From Palsa-506 sp963836355 (lineage in GTDB: Bacteria; Actinomycetota; Actinomycetes; Streptosporangiales; Streptosporangiaceae): 64,000 nt of DNA. The notes below the pieces were generated by a model that saw only the letters and a list, made by a program, of their open reading frames with translations, was not told where the DNA came from and searched no databases. Position 1 is the stretch's first letter. Every line of letters starts with the position of its first letter. Positions 24,551-33,341 of the stretch are shown here, piece by piece. The stretch is from the NCBI GenBank assembly GCA_963836355.1, contig CAWIJO010000006.1, forward strand, positions 124,001-188,000. Reading direction: 5' to 3'. A program made the position numbers and the translations under genes.

Positions 24551-26362
24551 ATGTACAGCGAACTCGTCGATGATCGATCACAGACAAGCTGCCAGCAGCT
24601 GGCGCGCTGGGTGCGCGAAATCAAGCAGCTGACTAGGCCTGCGGACGTGGTCTGGTGTGATGGCTCGGACAGCGAATGGGAGCGTTTGACCAGCCTCCTG
24701 GTCGAGAACGGGACATTCACGCGGCTCAACCCCAAGCTGCGCCCGAATAGCTTCTACTGCGCTTCCGACCCCAGCGACGTGGCGCGTGTTGAGGACCGCA
24801 CCTTCATCTGCTCAGCGCAGGAGGACGACGCCGGCCCGACCAACAACTGGATTGCGCCCGATGAGATGCGCAAGACCTTCGCGGAAGTCTTCGATGGCTG
24901 CATGCGCGGCCGCACGATGTACGTGATCCCGTTCTGCATGGGCCCGCTGGATGGCAGCATTTCCCAGCTCGGCGTCCAGGTGACCGACTCGGCCTACGTC
25001 GCGGTGTCGATGCGGATCATGACGAGAATAGGAACGCCCGCACTGCGGTGGATCGAGGAGCGCGATTCGTTCGTCCGCGCTGTCCACTCGGTCGGTGCCC
25101 CGCTGGAGCCAGGTGCGGCAGACGTGCCCTGGCCGTGCAATGCGACGAAGTACATCGCGCACTTCCCGGAGACCCGGGAAATCTGGTCCTACGGCTCCGG
25201 GTATGGCGGAAATGCGCTGCTCGGCAAGAAATGCTTCGCCCTGCGCATCGCCTCGACGATGGCGCGTGACGAGGGATGGCTGGCCGAGCACATGCTCATC
25301 CTCAAGCTGACCCCGCCCGATGGCGAGGCCAAGTACCTTGCGGCAGCCTTCCCCTCGGCGTGCGGCAAGACCAATCTCGCCATGCTCCAGCCCACCATCC
25401 CTGGCTGGAAGGTCGAGGCCATCGGGGACGACATCGCCTGGATGCGGTTCGGCGAGGATGGCCGACTGTACGCGATCAACCCTGAAGCCGGATTCTTTGG
25501 TGTCGCGCCCGGTACCGGGTCAGCCACCAACGCCAACGCGATCGCGACAATGTGGGGCAACAGCATCTTCACCAATGTGGCCCTCACCGACGACGGCGAC
25601 GTGTGGTGGGAAGGCCTGACCGATCAGCCCCCGGCCCATCTCACCGACTGGAAGGGCCGGGACTGGACGCCGGATTCGCCCGAGCCTGCCGCGCATCCCA
25701 ATGCTCGCTTCACCACCCCGGCCGCCCAGTGCCCGATAATCGCACCGGAGTGGGATGACCCGAACGGCGTCCCGATCTCCGCGATACTGTTCGGCGGCCG
25801 GCGCGCGACGACCGTGCCGCTCGTCATCGAGGCCTTTGACTGGGATCATGGCGTGTTCCTCGGCGCAAACATTTCCTCGGAGAAGACTGCGGCCGCCGAG
25901 GGCACGGTCGGCGAATTGCGGCACGACCCGTTCGCAATGCTGCCTTTCTGCGGCTACAACATGGGCGACTACTTCGCTTACTGGCTGAAGATCGGCCGGA
26001 CCGCGGACCCGAGCAAGCTGCCGCGTATCTTCTACGTCAACTGGTTCCGCAAGGGCGGGACCGGCAAGTTCCTGTGGCCGGGCTACGGCGAGAACATCCG
26101 GGTCCTGAAGTGGATCATGGAACGGCTCTCCGGCGATGCCGCGGCCGTCCGGAGCCCGGTCGGCCACCTGCCGGCTCCGGGAGCGCTGGACACCGACGGC
26201 CTGGACATCAGCGAAGCTGACCTGGCTACCCTGCTCTCCTTCGACGCCGCCGCCTGGAAACAGGAGGCAGCGCATATCCCCGAGTACTTCCGCACCTTCG
26301 ATCGGCACTTGCCTAGTGAACTCTGGGACGGGTACCACGACCTGGTCGACCGCCTCGGCTGA
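24551..26362 (+). CDS. pckG: Phosphoenolpyruvate carboxykinase (GTP)
   Basis: A 603-residue GTP-dependent enzyme that decarboxylates and phosphorylates oxaloacetate to PEP. The nucleotide P-loop with the reactive cysteine is FPSACGKTNLAM (about residues 267-278, Cys271). The metal-binding region is IGDDIAWM (about 291-298), and the substrate loop is NTNWIAP-like (TNNWIAPDEM, near residue 100). Length and motifs are typical of actinobacterial PckG. ATG 24551 follows GGGAG. It diverges from ccr across the inverted repeat. Together they link C2 assimilation through the ethylmalonyl-CoA route to gluconeogenesis. Confidence 0.96.
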   Translation: MYSELVDDRSQTSCQQLARWVREIKQLTRPADVVWCDGSDSEWERLTSLLVENGTFTRLNPKLRPNSFYCASDPSDVARVEDRTFICSAQEDDAGPTNNWIAPDEMRKTFAEVFDGCMRGRTMYVIPFCMGPLDGSISQLGVQVTDSAYVAVSMRIMTRIGTPALRWIEERDSFVRAVHSVGAPLEPGAADVPWPCNATKYIAHFPETREIWSYGSGYGGNALLGKKCFALRIASTMARDEGWLAEHMLILKLTPPDGEAKYLAAAFPSACGKTNLAMLQPTIPGWKVEAIGDDIAWMRFGEDGRLYAINPEAGFFGVAPGTGSATNANAIATMWGNSIFTNVALTDDGDVWWEGLTDQPPAHLTDWKGRDWTPDSPEPAAHPNARFTTPAAQCPIIAPEWDDPNGVPISAILFGGRRATTVPLVIEAFDWDHGVFLGANISSEKTAAAEGTVGELRHDPFAMLPFCGYNMGDYFAYWLKIGRTADPSKLPRIFYVNWFRKGGTGKFLWPGYGENIRVLKWIMERLSGDAAAVRSPVGHLPAPGALDTDGLDISEADLATLLSFDAAAWKQEAAHIPEYFRTFDRHLPSELWDGYHDLVDRLG

Positions 26363-26401
26363 GGCAGGTCACCGGGCAGGGCGCCTGCGGGCAGCAGCCG
26401 G

Positions 26402-27958
26402 TCAGTCACCCAGCCGAAAGCCGTAGTCGGCGGTGAGCTCGGCAACATCCATCTGCGCCTTCTGCAGGTGTCCGGAGTAGTCCCAGTTCATCGCCTGCCA
26501 GCGGGTGAACTGGTCCAGGACCCAGACGCCGGACTGGCGGCTGCCGTTGCCGGACTTGCCGTTCCCGCCGAACGGCAGGTGCGCTTCCGCTCCGGACGTC
26601 GAGTTGTTGACGCTGACCATGCCCGCGCTAATGCCTCGCCGGAACCGGAATACCTCACGCGGGTCATTGGTGTAGATGCAGGAGGAAAGGCCGTAGCCGG
26701 GTGCGTTCGCCAGCTCTATCGCCTCATCGATGCTGGCGTAGGTCGTGACGCTGACCAGCGGGCCGAACGTCTCCTCGCAGAAGAGCGCGTCACCCGGCCG
26801 GACCCCGTCGACGATCGTCGGGTGATAGAAGATCCCGTCTGCGGGGTTGCCGACGAAGCCATCGCGAGGGCTGGTTCCACTGATCTTGCCCGTCCCGCTG
26901 GATCCGAGGACCTTGTGATGCGGCTGGATCCAGCCCAGGTATTCCTCGAACCGGTCGGCGAACTTCTGCGCGAGCATCGGCCCGTAGAGCACGTCCTGGG
27001 ACGGGTCGCCGATGAGCGCCGACGACACCGCCGCAGTCAGCCGGGCGAGGAACTCGTCATGGATGGAATCGTGCACGATGAGCGTGCCAAGCGACGTGCA
27101 GCGCTGCCCGGCGGTGCCGAAACCGGAGAACAGCGCTCCTTCCACAGCCAGCTCCAGGTCAGCGCTTGGCGTCACCACCATTGGGTTCTTGCCGCCGAGT
27201 TCCAGGCACGGGGTCTGCAGGTGGCGGCCGGCCAGCTCGCCGATGCGCGAGCCGACGGCGGTGGAGCCGGTGAATCCGATCTTGTCGATCGTGCCCGCCT
27301 GCAGCCCGATCTCGAGGCCGGCGAAGGCCTCCTGGCCTTCCGCGAACACGATGTTGAGCACGCCGTCGGGCAGGCCAGCGGCCTGGATCAGCTCGTACAG
27401 CGCCATGGCCGATGCGGCGGCGTATTCGGCCGGCTTCCAGACCACGGTGTTGCCGGCCACCAGCGCCGGGATGAGATACCACGACGGCACCGCAACGGGG
27501 AAATTCCCCGCGGTGAGCACAGCGACGGCGCCCACCGGGACCCGGAACGTGAAGAGCTGCTTGTCCGGCATCTCGCTAGGCACGGTCTGGCCGTAGAGGC
27601 GCCGCCCCTCGCCGAGGAAGAAATCACAGGTATCGATGATCTCCTGGACCTCGCCGAGCGCCTCCGGGTAGGGCTTGCCCAGCTCCCGGGTGACCAGCCG
27701 GGCCAGGGAATGCTTGTTGGCCTCGACGATGCGGCCGATCGCGCCGACCGCCCGGCCGCGGACCGGAGCCGGGACATCGGCCCAGGCCGGCTGCGCTCGC
27801 TTTGCGGCTGCGCAGGCGCCGGCGAAGGTTGCCGCGTCGGCGAGTGCCACCTCAGCGACTACGTCCGCGAGCCGGGATGGGTTCGGCGAGCTGATCGTGC
27901 CCGCGGGCGCGCCCTCGGCCGGACGGCCGTTGATGACGGAAACTACAGTGCTGGCCAT
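26402..27958 (-). CDS. Aldehyde dehydrogenase, probable aminoadipate semialdehyde dehydrogenase
   Basis: A 518-residue NAD(P)-dependent aldehyde dehydrogenase. The catalytic Glu is in CLELGGKNPMVV, the nucleophile Cys in GTAGQRCTSLGTL, and the cofactor loop in IGFTGSTAVGSRIGE. It lies 39 bases downstream of the lysine 6-aminotransferase gene and is read the same way. This is the lat-pcd arrangement, so it likely oxidises 2-aminoadipate 6-semialdehyde (in equilibrium with piperideine-6-carboxylate) to 2-aminoadipate. Other aldehydes cannot be excluded from sequence. It ends 39 bases from the convergent pckG gene. Confidence 0.87.
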   Translation of the reverse strand: MASTVVSVINGRPAEGAPAGTISSPNPSRLADVVAEVALADAATFAGACAAAKRAQPAWADVPAPVRGRAVGAIGRIVEANKHSLARLVTRELGKPYPEALGEVQEIIDTCDFFLGEGRRLYGQTVPSEMPDKQLFTFRVPVGAVAVLTAGNFPVAVPSWYLIPALVAGNTVVWKPAEYAAASAMALYELIQAAGLPDGVLNIVFAEGQEAFAGLEIGLQAGTIDKIGFTGSTAVGSRIGELAGRHLQTPCLELGGKNPMVVTPSADLELAVEGALFSGFGTAGQRCTSLGTLIVHDSIHDEFLARLTAAVSSALIGDPSQDVLYGPMLAQKFADRFEEYLGWIQPHHKVLGSSGTGKISGTSPRDGFVGNPADGIFYHPTIVDGVRPGDALFCEETFGPLVSVTTYASIDEAIELANAPGYGLSSCIYTNDPREVFRFRRGISAGMVSVNNSTSGAEAHLPFGGNGKSGNGSRQSGVWVLDQFTRWQAMNWDYSGHLQKAQMDVAELTADYGFRLGD

Positions 27959-27997
27959 GCTGACTACTCCTCGGTAACTCGCCGGTAAGGGCGCCTT

Positions 27998-29338
27998 TCA
28001 GCTGAGGCCGCCCGGCCGCTCGGCTGCTAGCCGGTCCAGGCGCGCGGCGATCGCCTTGATGCCGACTGCCAGCTCATCCTCGCTAATGGTCAGCGCCGGG
28101 CGGAAGCGGATGGACCGCGGCCCGCTCGGCAGCAGGAGAATTCTGTCTTCATCGCGCAGGATGCCGAGCAGGGCATCGCGCTGGGTGGCGTCCGGCAGGT
28201 CAAAGGCGCACATCAGCCCGCGACCGCGGGCATTGGACACCAGGCCGGGATACCGGGCACCGAGTTCCCGCAGTTCGGCGAGGAACCACGCGCCGGTGGC
28301 CGCGGCGCGGTCGAACAGCCCGTCGCGCTCGATGATCTCGAGCAGCCGGCGGCTGCGGACCATGTCGACCAGCCCGCCGCCCCAGGTGGAGTTGATCCGG
28401 CTGCTCACCGTGAACACGTTGTCGGGCACCTCGTCCACCCGGCGGCCGGCCATGATGCCGCCGAGCTGCACCTTCTTGCCGAAAGCCACGATGTCCGGGG
28501 CCAGGCCGAGTTGCTGGTAGGCCCAGGCGGTGCCGGTCAGCCCGACGCCGGTCTGCACCTCGTCGAGGATGAACAGCGCGTCGTTGTCCTGGCAGAGCCG
28601 CTGCATCGCCTGCAGGAATTCGGCGCGCATGTGGTTGTCGCCGCCCTCACCTTGAACCGGCTCGGCGATGAAACAGGCAATGTCGTGCGGATGGTCGCGG
28701 AATGCGGCCTCGGCCTGGCGCAGCGCGTGCCGCTCAGCAGCTGCGACATCGTCGAGATGATCTTCCAGGGGGAACGTTATGGCCGGCACGTCGATCCGCG
28801 GCCAGCCGAACTTCGGGAAGCGATCGGTCTTCACCGGGTCGGTGTTGGTGAGCGACAGCGTATAACCGCTGCGGCCGTGGAAAGCGCGGGTCAGGTGAAG
28901 CACCTGGCTGCCCAGCTGCGAAGACCGGCCGCGCATCTCGTTGTGTTGGCTCTTCCAGTCAAACGCGCACTTGAGCGCGTTCTCGACGGCGAGCGCGCCA
29001 CCCTCGACGAAGAACATGTGCGGCAGCGCCGGATCACCGAGCACCCGGGCGAACACGTCCACGAAGTCCGCGTAGTGCCCGGTGTAGATGTCCGGGTTCG
29101 TCGGCTTATTCGCCGCAGCCTCGGTGAGCTGCGCGAGGAACGCCGGGTCGTCGGCGAGGCCGGCCGGGTTGATGCCGAGCGGCGCGGACGCGAAGAACGT
29201 GTACATGTCCAGGTAGCGCTCGCCCGTCCGGGCGTCCACAATCCAGGAGCCGCTACTCTTGCGCAGGTCCAGGATCAGCTGCAAGCCGTCGGTGAGCACG
29301 TGCCGCGCCAGCCGGCCGCGGACTTCGTCACCGGCCAT
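27998..29338 (-). CDS. lat: L-lysine 6-transaminase
   Basis: A 446-residue class III PLP aminotransferase. The PLP-Lys lies in DIVAFGKKVQLGGIMAGRRV and the cofactor Asp in ALFILDEVQTGVGLTG. Features of lysine epsilon-aminotransferases are FFASAPLGINPAGLADDPAF, HMFFVEGGALAVENALKCAF and SRINSTWGGGLVDMVRSRRL. It transfers the 6-amino group of lysine to 2-oxoglutarate, giving the aminoadipate semialdehyde. ATG 29338 is chosen because GGAGGAGGG lies 5-13 bases upstream; a longer frame to 29428 lacks a ribosome site. With the dehydrogenase it forms a two-gene lysine-to-aminoadipate route, used for catabolism or as a beta-lactam precursor. No beta-lactam genes are nearby. Confidence 0.93.
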   Translation of the reverse strand: MAGDEVRGRLARHVLTDGLQLILDLRKSSGSWIVDARTGERYLDMYTFFASAPLGINPAGLADDPAFLAQLTEAAANKPTNPDIYTGHYADFVDVFARVLGDPALPHMFFVEGGALAVENALKCAFDWKSQHNEMRGRSSQLGSQVLHLTRAFHGRSGYTLSLTNTDPVKTDRFPKFGWPRIDVPAITFPLEDHLDDVAAAERHALRQAEAAFRDHPHDIACFIAEPVQGEGGDNHMRAEFLQAMQRLCQDNDALFILDEVQTGVGLTGTAWAYQQLGLAPDIVAFGKKVQLGGIMAGRRVDEVPDNVFTVSSRINSTWGGGLVDMVRSRRLLEIIERDGLFDRAAATGAWFLAELRELGARYPGLVSNARGRGLMCAFDLPDATQRDALLGILRDEDRILLLPSGPRSIRFRPALTISEDELAVGIKAIAARLDRLAAERPGGLS

Positions 29339-29778
29339 AGTCCCTCCTCCACCGAAACGATCGCCGCCGGACAGCCCAGCAACAAATCCTTCACTCTGTA
29401 GGCTACGTGGCAGGACTTTCTCTCTCAAATTTAGCTCATGCCCGGAATATCCTCGGAAATCGACGCAGCATCGGGGAATCCGTTCAGAGCCGGCCGGGAC
29501 AGAGCCTGGGCCAGCTCAGACGCGACCAGATCCGGACAGACTCGCCGCTCGTCCGCGCCGCCCCGCGCCGCAGTAACCCCAGCAGCCCCGCGCCGTCCCG
29601 CGCCGTCCCGCGCCGTCCCGCGCCGTCCCGCCACAGTAACCCCAACAGCCCCGGAGGAATCACCCGCGCAGGCCTCTTGATTAGCGGTTAACATATGTCC
29701 GGCGTGAACCGGCAAGATCTTAACCACTATCGATTGGCCGCAGGGCGAGCTCGCCTCCCGCTGCTACCGTGACGAATC
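29339..29778. repeat. Intergenic region with 10-bp tandem repeats
   Basis: Between lat and the GNAT gene lie 440 bases without a convincing gene. A 10-bp unit, CGCCGTCCCG, is repeated four times at 29591-29630. It is flanked on both sides by the related blocks GCAGTAACCCCAGCAGCCCC and CACAGTAACCCCAACAGCCC. The 5' part (29339-29430) should hold the lat promoter. Short frames across the repeat are Arg/Ala-rich and are not believed to be genes. Confidence 0.7.
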
Positions 29779-30309
29779 GTGCTACTGGAATCCGCCCGGC
29801 TGATCCTGCGCCGCTTCCGCCCCGGTGATGCTGCCGCGCTATCGGCTTACCACTCGGATCCGTCGGTCGCCCGGTACCAGACCTGGACACCGCCGGTGCC
29901 GCTGGCCGCCGCTGCCAGCCTGGTGACCGGGTTCGCGGCGGGCGATCCCCGGCAGCCGGGCTGGTTCCAGTACGCCATCGAGCATCGGGCCGAGCGGTGC
30001 CTGATCGGTGACATCGGGATCAATCTGCACGATAACCGGATGCAGGCCGACCTGGGCTTCACGCTGGCGGCCGGCTGGCAGGGACACGGCTACGCCAGCG
30101 AGGCCGTGCGGACCGTGCTTGGTGACCTGTTCGGACGGGGCCTGCACCGGGTCTCGGCCGAGTGCGATGCCAGGAACGAGCGCTCCGCGCGGCTGCTGGA
30201 GCGGGTCGGCTTCAAGCGGGAGGGCTACCGGCCGCAGAACACCTGGCTCAAGGGCGAGTGGACCGACGACATCCTGTTCGGACTGCTTGCCAGCCAGTGG
30301 CATAAGTAA
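29779..30309 (+). CDS. GNAT-family N-acetyltransferase (RimJ/RimL-like)
   Basis: A 176-residue acetyltransferase. It starts LLESARLILRRFRPGDAAAL, typical of the RimJ/RimL group. The acetyl-CoA site is in LGFTLAAGWQGHGYASEAVR (about residues 90-110), followed by VSAECDARNERSARLLERVG. It transfers acetyl from acetyl-CoA to an amine, either a protein N-terminus or a small molecule. The acceptor is unknown. GTG 29779 is used; no strong ribosome site is visible. It is convergent with the XRE regulator gene and not part of an obvious operon. Confidence 0.88.
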   Translation: MLLESARLILRRFRPGDAAALSAYHSDPSVARYQTWTPPVPLAAAASLVTGFAAGDPRQPGWFQYAIEHRAERCLIGDIGINLHDNRMQADLGFTLAAGWQGHGYASEAVRTVLGDLFGRGLHRVSAECDARNERSARLLERVGFKREGYRPQNTWLKGEWTDDILFGLLASQWHK

Positions 30310-30363
30310 CGGCCACGGCGCCGCGCAGCGGACACCGGAGCCGCGGCCGGCGCTGCGCTGCCC

Positions 30364-31167
30364 TCAGCCGCGGCCGGGCGAGTGCAGCGCTGCCATGGTC
30401 GCCGCGTCCGCCGGGTAGAACGCCTCGATGGCCAGCTCCTCGACGGTCACATCGGTCGCCGTGCCGACCGCGGCGCTGATGCTGAAGAAGGACAGTTCCT
30501 GATCGCCGCGCCGGTATCGCAGCGGCAGCACGACGTCGGTCGGGGCGGCCTCGGCCGGATCGCCGCCCGGGTACCCGAGCAGCTCGTCGTGCAGGTTGCT
30601 CAGCCGCTGATCGCCCAGCGCCCAGGCCCGGCGCTGCAGCTGGGTCAGCAGGTGTCCGCGCCACTGCGCCAGGTTGGCGATGCTGGGTGCCATCCCGTCC
30701 GGATGCAGCGCAAGCCGCAGCACGTTCACCGGCGGCTCGAGCAGGCCAGGAGCGCAGCCGGCGGTCAGCATGCCAACCGCGGCGTTGCCGTCGAGCATCT
30801 CCCACCAGCGGTTGATCAGCACGGCTGGGTACGGCTCGTGCCCGGCGAGGATCTGGCGCAGGGCGGCCCGCACGCTCTGCAACTCCGGCTCGTCCAGCCC
30901 GTGCTCCGGGTAGGCGGGAGCGTAGCCGCCGGCCAGCAGCAGCGTGTTGCGCTCGCGCAGCGGTACGTCCAGCTGCTCGGTCAGCCGGAGGATCATCTCC
31001 GGCGTCGGGCGGGAGCGGCCGGTCTCGACGAAACTCAGGTGCCGCGTCGAGATATCGGCCTGGATCGACAGGTCAAGCTGGCTGATCCGGCGGCGCTGGC
31101 GCCATTCCCTGAGCAGCTCGCCGACGGGCCCGGTGCCCGGAGGCCGGGGCAAGGTCATTGTCGTCAT
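30364..31167 (-). CDS. XRE-type regulator with MmyB-like ligand domain
   Basis: A 267-residue regulator. The helix-turn-helix is at about residues 14-70 (VGELLREWRQRRRISQLDLS, IQADISTRHLSFVETGRSRP). The rest is the MmyB-like domain (LLLAGGYAPAYPE, HEPYPAVLINRWWEMLDGNA, LRLALHPDGMAPSIANLAQW, YRRGDQELSFFS), often thought to bind a fatty-acid-like ligand. It diverges from the NTF2-like and MFS genes; the 160 bases between are a likely shared control region, where it may repress the transporter. MmyB-type regulators commonly sit beside the oxidoreductase or transporter they control. Confidence 0.9.
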   Translation of the reverse strand: MTTMTLPRPPGTGPVGELLREWRQRRRISQLDLSIQADISTRHLSFVETGRSRPTPEMILRLTEQLDVPLRERNTLLLAGGYAPAYPEHGLDEPELQSVRAALRQILAGHEPYPAVLINRWWEMLDGNAAVGMLTAGCAPGLLEPPVNVLRLALHPDGMAPSIANLAQWRGHLLTQLQRRAWALGDQRLSNLHDELLGYPGGDPAEAAPTDVVLPLRYRRGDQELSFFSISAAVGTATDVTVEELAIEAFYPADAATMAALHSPGRG

Positions 31168-31327
31168 TTGCCGGACGATAGCCGCCCGCCCGCATCGGCG
31201 CGATTACCTCCGAGGTCATCGGCTGGCATTACCTCTCGCGTAATCGACAGCATGCGCCGGGCTGATCAGGATGAATCTCGTTCCGCCCCGTCCAGGCGGC
31301 GGATGCCAGCCACGAAAGGACCCTGGA

Positions 31328-31681
31328 ATGAATGACGTGATCGCCCGCTATCTCGACTGCTGGAACGAGACCAGCCCGGCTGCGCGCCGCAAGCTGATCG
31401 ACCAGGTCTGGGCCGCCGACGCCGACTACATCGATCCGATGGCGAAGGCGCACGGGCGCGACGCCATCGACACGACCATCGCCGCGGTGCAGCAGCAGTT
31501 CCCCGGCTTCGTCTTCACCCTGGTCGGGCCGGTGGACGCGCACCACCGGCAGGCGCGGTTCAGCTGGTGTCTCGGGCCGGCCGGTGCCGAGCCGCTGGTC
31601 ATCGGCTTCGACGTCGCGGTGACCGGCGACGACGGCCAGATCGTCACCGTACTCGGGTTCCTGGACAAGGTTCCCGCCTGA
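31328..31681 (+). CDS. SnoaL/NTF2-like small protein
   Basis: A 117-residue cone-fold protein. It begins MNDVIARYLDCWNETSPAAR, with ADYIDPMAKAHGRDAIDTTI and ends VLGFLDKVPA. The family includes polyketide cyclases, isomerases and non-catalytic ligand binders; no specific activity is claimed. AAAGGA precedes ATG 31328. It is followed after 154 bases, including a tandem repeat, by an MFS transporter gene in the same direction, and it is divergent from the MmyB-type regulator. The three genes look like a regulated detoxification or export unit. Confidence 0.85.
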   Translation: MNDVIARYLDCWNETSPAARRKLIDQVWAADADYIDPMAKAHGRDAIDTTIAAVQQQFPGFVFTLVGPVDAHHRQARFSWCLGPAGAEPLVIGFDVAVTGDDGQIVTVLGFLDKVPA

Positions 31682-31728
31682 CCCGGCCAGATGGCCCGCG
31701 GCCCGCGCCCGCGTTCCCCGTGCGACCG

Positions 31729-31799
31729 CACGCCGGGCGCGCCGGACACGCCGGACACGCCGGGCGCGCCGGACACGCCGGGCGCGCCGGACACGCCGC
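31729..31799. repeat. GC-rich tandem repeat before the MFS gene
   Basis: An 18-bp pattern, GCCGGACACGCCGGGCGC, recurs about three times with partial copies between the NTF2-like stop and the MFS start. It could form secondary structure in the transcript. No coding role is proposed. Confidence 0.7.
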
Positions 31800-31835
31800 C
31801 GCGGCCGGGCCTTCGCACTCAAGGAGTAAGCGCAC

Positions 31836-33260
31836 ATGACCACGTTGACCGTCAGCCGCCAGGCAACCGATGACGGGACGCCGGCCGTCGGCTGGGGCCC
31901 GCTGCTCGTCGTGCTGGCCGGCACCTTCATGACCTTCCTCGACTTCTTCATAGTCAATGTCGCGCTGCCGTCGATTCAGCGGGAGCTGCATGCCGGGCCT
32001 GCGGCCGTCCAGCTCATCATCGCCGGATACGGGCTCTCGTTCGCCGTCGGCATGATCAGCGGCGGGCGGCTCGGCGATCTGCACGGGCGGCGGCGGATGT
32101 TCACCATGGGGCTGGCGCTGTTTACCCTTACCTCCGCTCTTTGCGGGCTCGCGCCGACCACCGCATTCCTCGTCACCGCCCGGGTGCTGCAAGGCACCGC
32201 CGGCGCCATGATGACGCCGCAGGTGCTCGCCATCCTCGGCACCGTCTACGCAGGCCACCGGCGGGACCGGGCCTTCGCGGCCTACGGCCTGGCGATGGGG
32301 ATCTCCGCCATGCTCGGTCAGCTGCTTGGCGGCGCGCTGATCAGGGCGGACATCGGCGGGTCAGGCTGGCGCGGGATCTTCCTGATCAACCTGCCGGTGG
32401 GCGTCGCCGCGCTGGCGCTGGCCGGCCGGACCGTGCCGGAATCGCATGGCCAGCGGGCGCGGCTCGACCTGGCCGGCACCGTGCTCGCCACCGCCGGGCT
32501 GACCGCGGTCACGGCGCCGCTGATCGAGGGACAGCAGTACGGCTGGCCGTGGTGGACCTGGCTGAGCCTGGCCGTCTCGCCGGTGCTGCTGGCTGGTTTC
32601 GCCGGCCACCAGCTGCGCAGGCGGGCCGCCGGGCGGGCGCCGCTGGTCGATCCTGGGCTCTTCCGCGGCCGGACCTTCTGCGTTGGCTCGCTCGCCGCGC
32701 TGACATTCTCGCTGGTCCCGCCCTCGCTCTTCTTCGTGCTCGCGCTTTACCTGCAGGACGGCCGCAGGCTGAGCCCGCTGCTGTCCGGCGTCGTCTTCGC
32801 CGCGGCCGGCGCCGGCTTCCTCGCCGCGATGCTCACCGCCACCGCGATGACGGCCCGGCTTGGCCGGCAGATCCTGGCACTCGGCGCGCTCGTGGTGGCC
32901 GTCGGCTGCCTGCTGCTGGCGAGCACGGCGACCGCTGCGTCCGCGGTGGCGCTGCTGCCCGGGCTGGTCGTCGCCGGGTTCGGCATCGGGATGGTGCTCG
33001 TCCCGCTGTCATCCACGGTGCTGCGCGGCGTCGATGCGCGGCAGGCCGGCGCCGCGTCCGGCGTACTTTCCACCGCGCAGCAGGTCGGTGGCGCGCTCGG
33101 GGTGGCCGTGGTCGGCGTGGTGTTCTACCGCGTGCTCGGCGCGGGCGCCGTCTCCGGGGCATTCGCCAGCGCATTCACGGCCAGCCTGTACACGCTAGCC
33201 GGGCTGACCGTGCTCACGGCCGGCCTGGTCCAGCTGCTGCCGCGGCCCGCGGCGACCTAA
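31836..33260 (+). CDS. MFS drug-efflux-type transporter (DHA2/EmrB-QacA)
   Basis: A 474-residue membrane protein with about 14 predicted helices. Helix 1 carries the DHA2 signature LAGTFMTFLDFFIVNVALPS. The loop 2-3 motif is GGRLGDLHGRRRMFTMGLAL, and motif C-like GMISAMLGQLLGGALI follows. It exports a hydrophobic compound using the proton gradient; the substrate is unknown. AAGGAG precedes ATG 31836. It is downstream of the NTF2-like gene and probably under the divergent MmyB-type regulator. Confidence 0.92.
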   Translation: MTTLTVSRQATDDGTPAVGWGPLLVVLAGTFMTFLDFFIVNVALPSIQRELHAGPAAVQLIIAGYGLSFAVGMISGGRLGDLHGRRRMFTMGLALFTLTSALCGLAPTTAFLVTARVLQGTAGAMMTPQVLAILGTVYAGHRRDRAFAAYGLAMGISAMLGQLLGGALIRADIGGSGWRGIFLINLPVGVAALALAGRTVPESHGQRARLDLAGTVLATAGLTAVTAPLIEGQQYGWPWWTWLSLAVSPVLLAGFAGHQLRRRAAGRAPLVDPGLFRGRTFCVGSLAALTFSLVPPSLFFVLALYLQDGRRLSPLLSGVVFAAAGAGFLAAMLTATAMTARLGRQILALGALVVAVGCLLLASTATAASAVALLPGLVVAGFGIGMVLVPLSSTVLRGVDARQAGAASGVLSTAQQVGGALGVAVVGVVFYRVLGAGAVSGAFASAFTASLYTLAGLTVLTAGLVQLLPRPAAT

Positions 33261-33341
33261 CGCCGCCCGGCCAACGCGACGGCGCAGCCCTGCGCCTCTC
33301 CCGGTCATGCGACCACGCAAGGCCGGGGAGGCGCGCTACGG

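Noticed and set aside
29431..29727. Leftward frame across the 10-bp repeats upstream of lat
   Set aside because: Its Gly/Ala/Arg-rich product comes from the tandem repeat, and no homologous pattern is recognisable.
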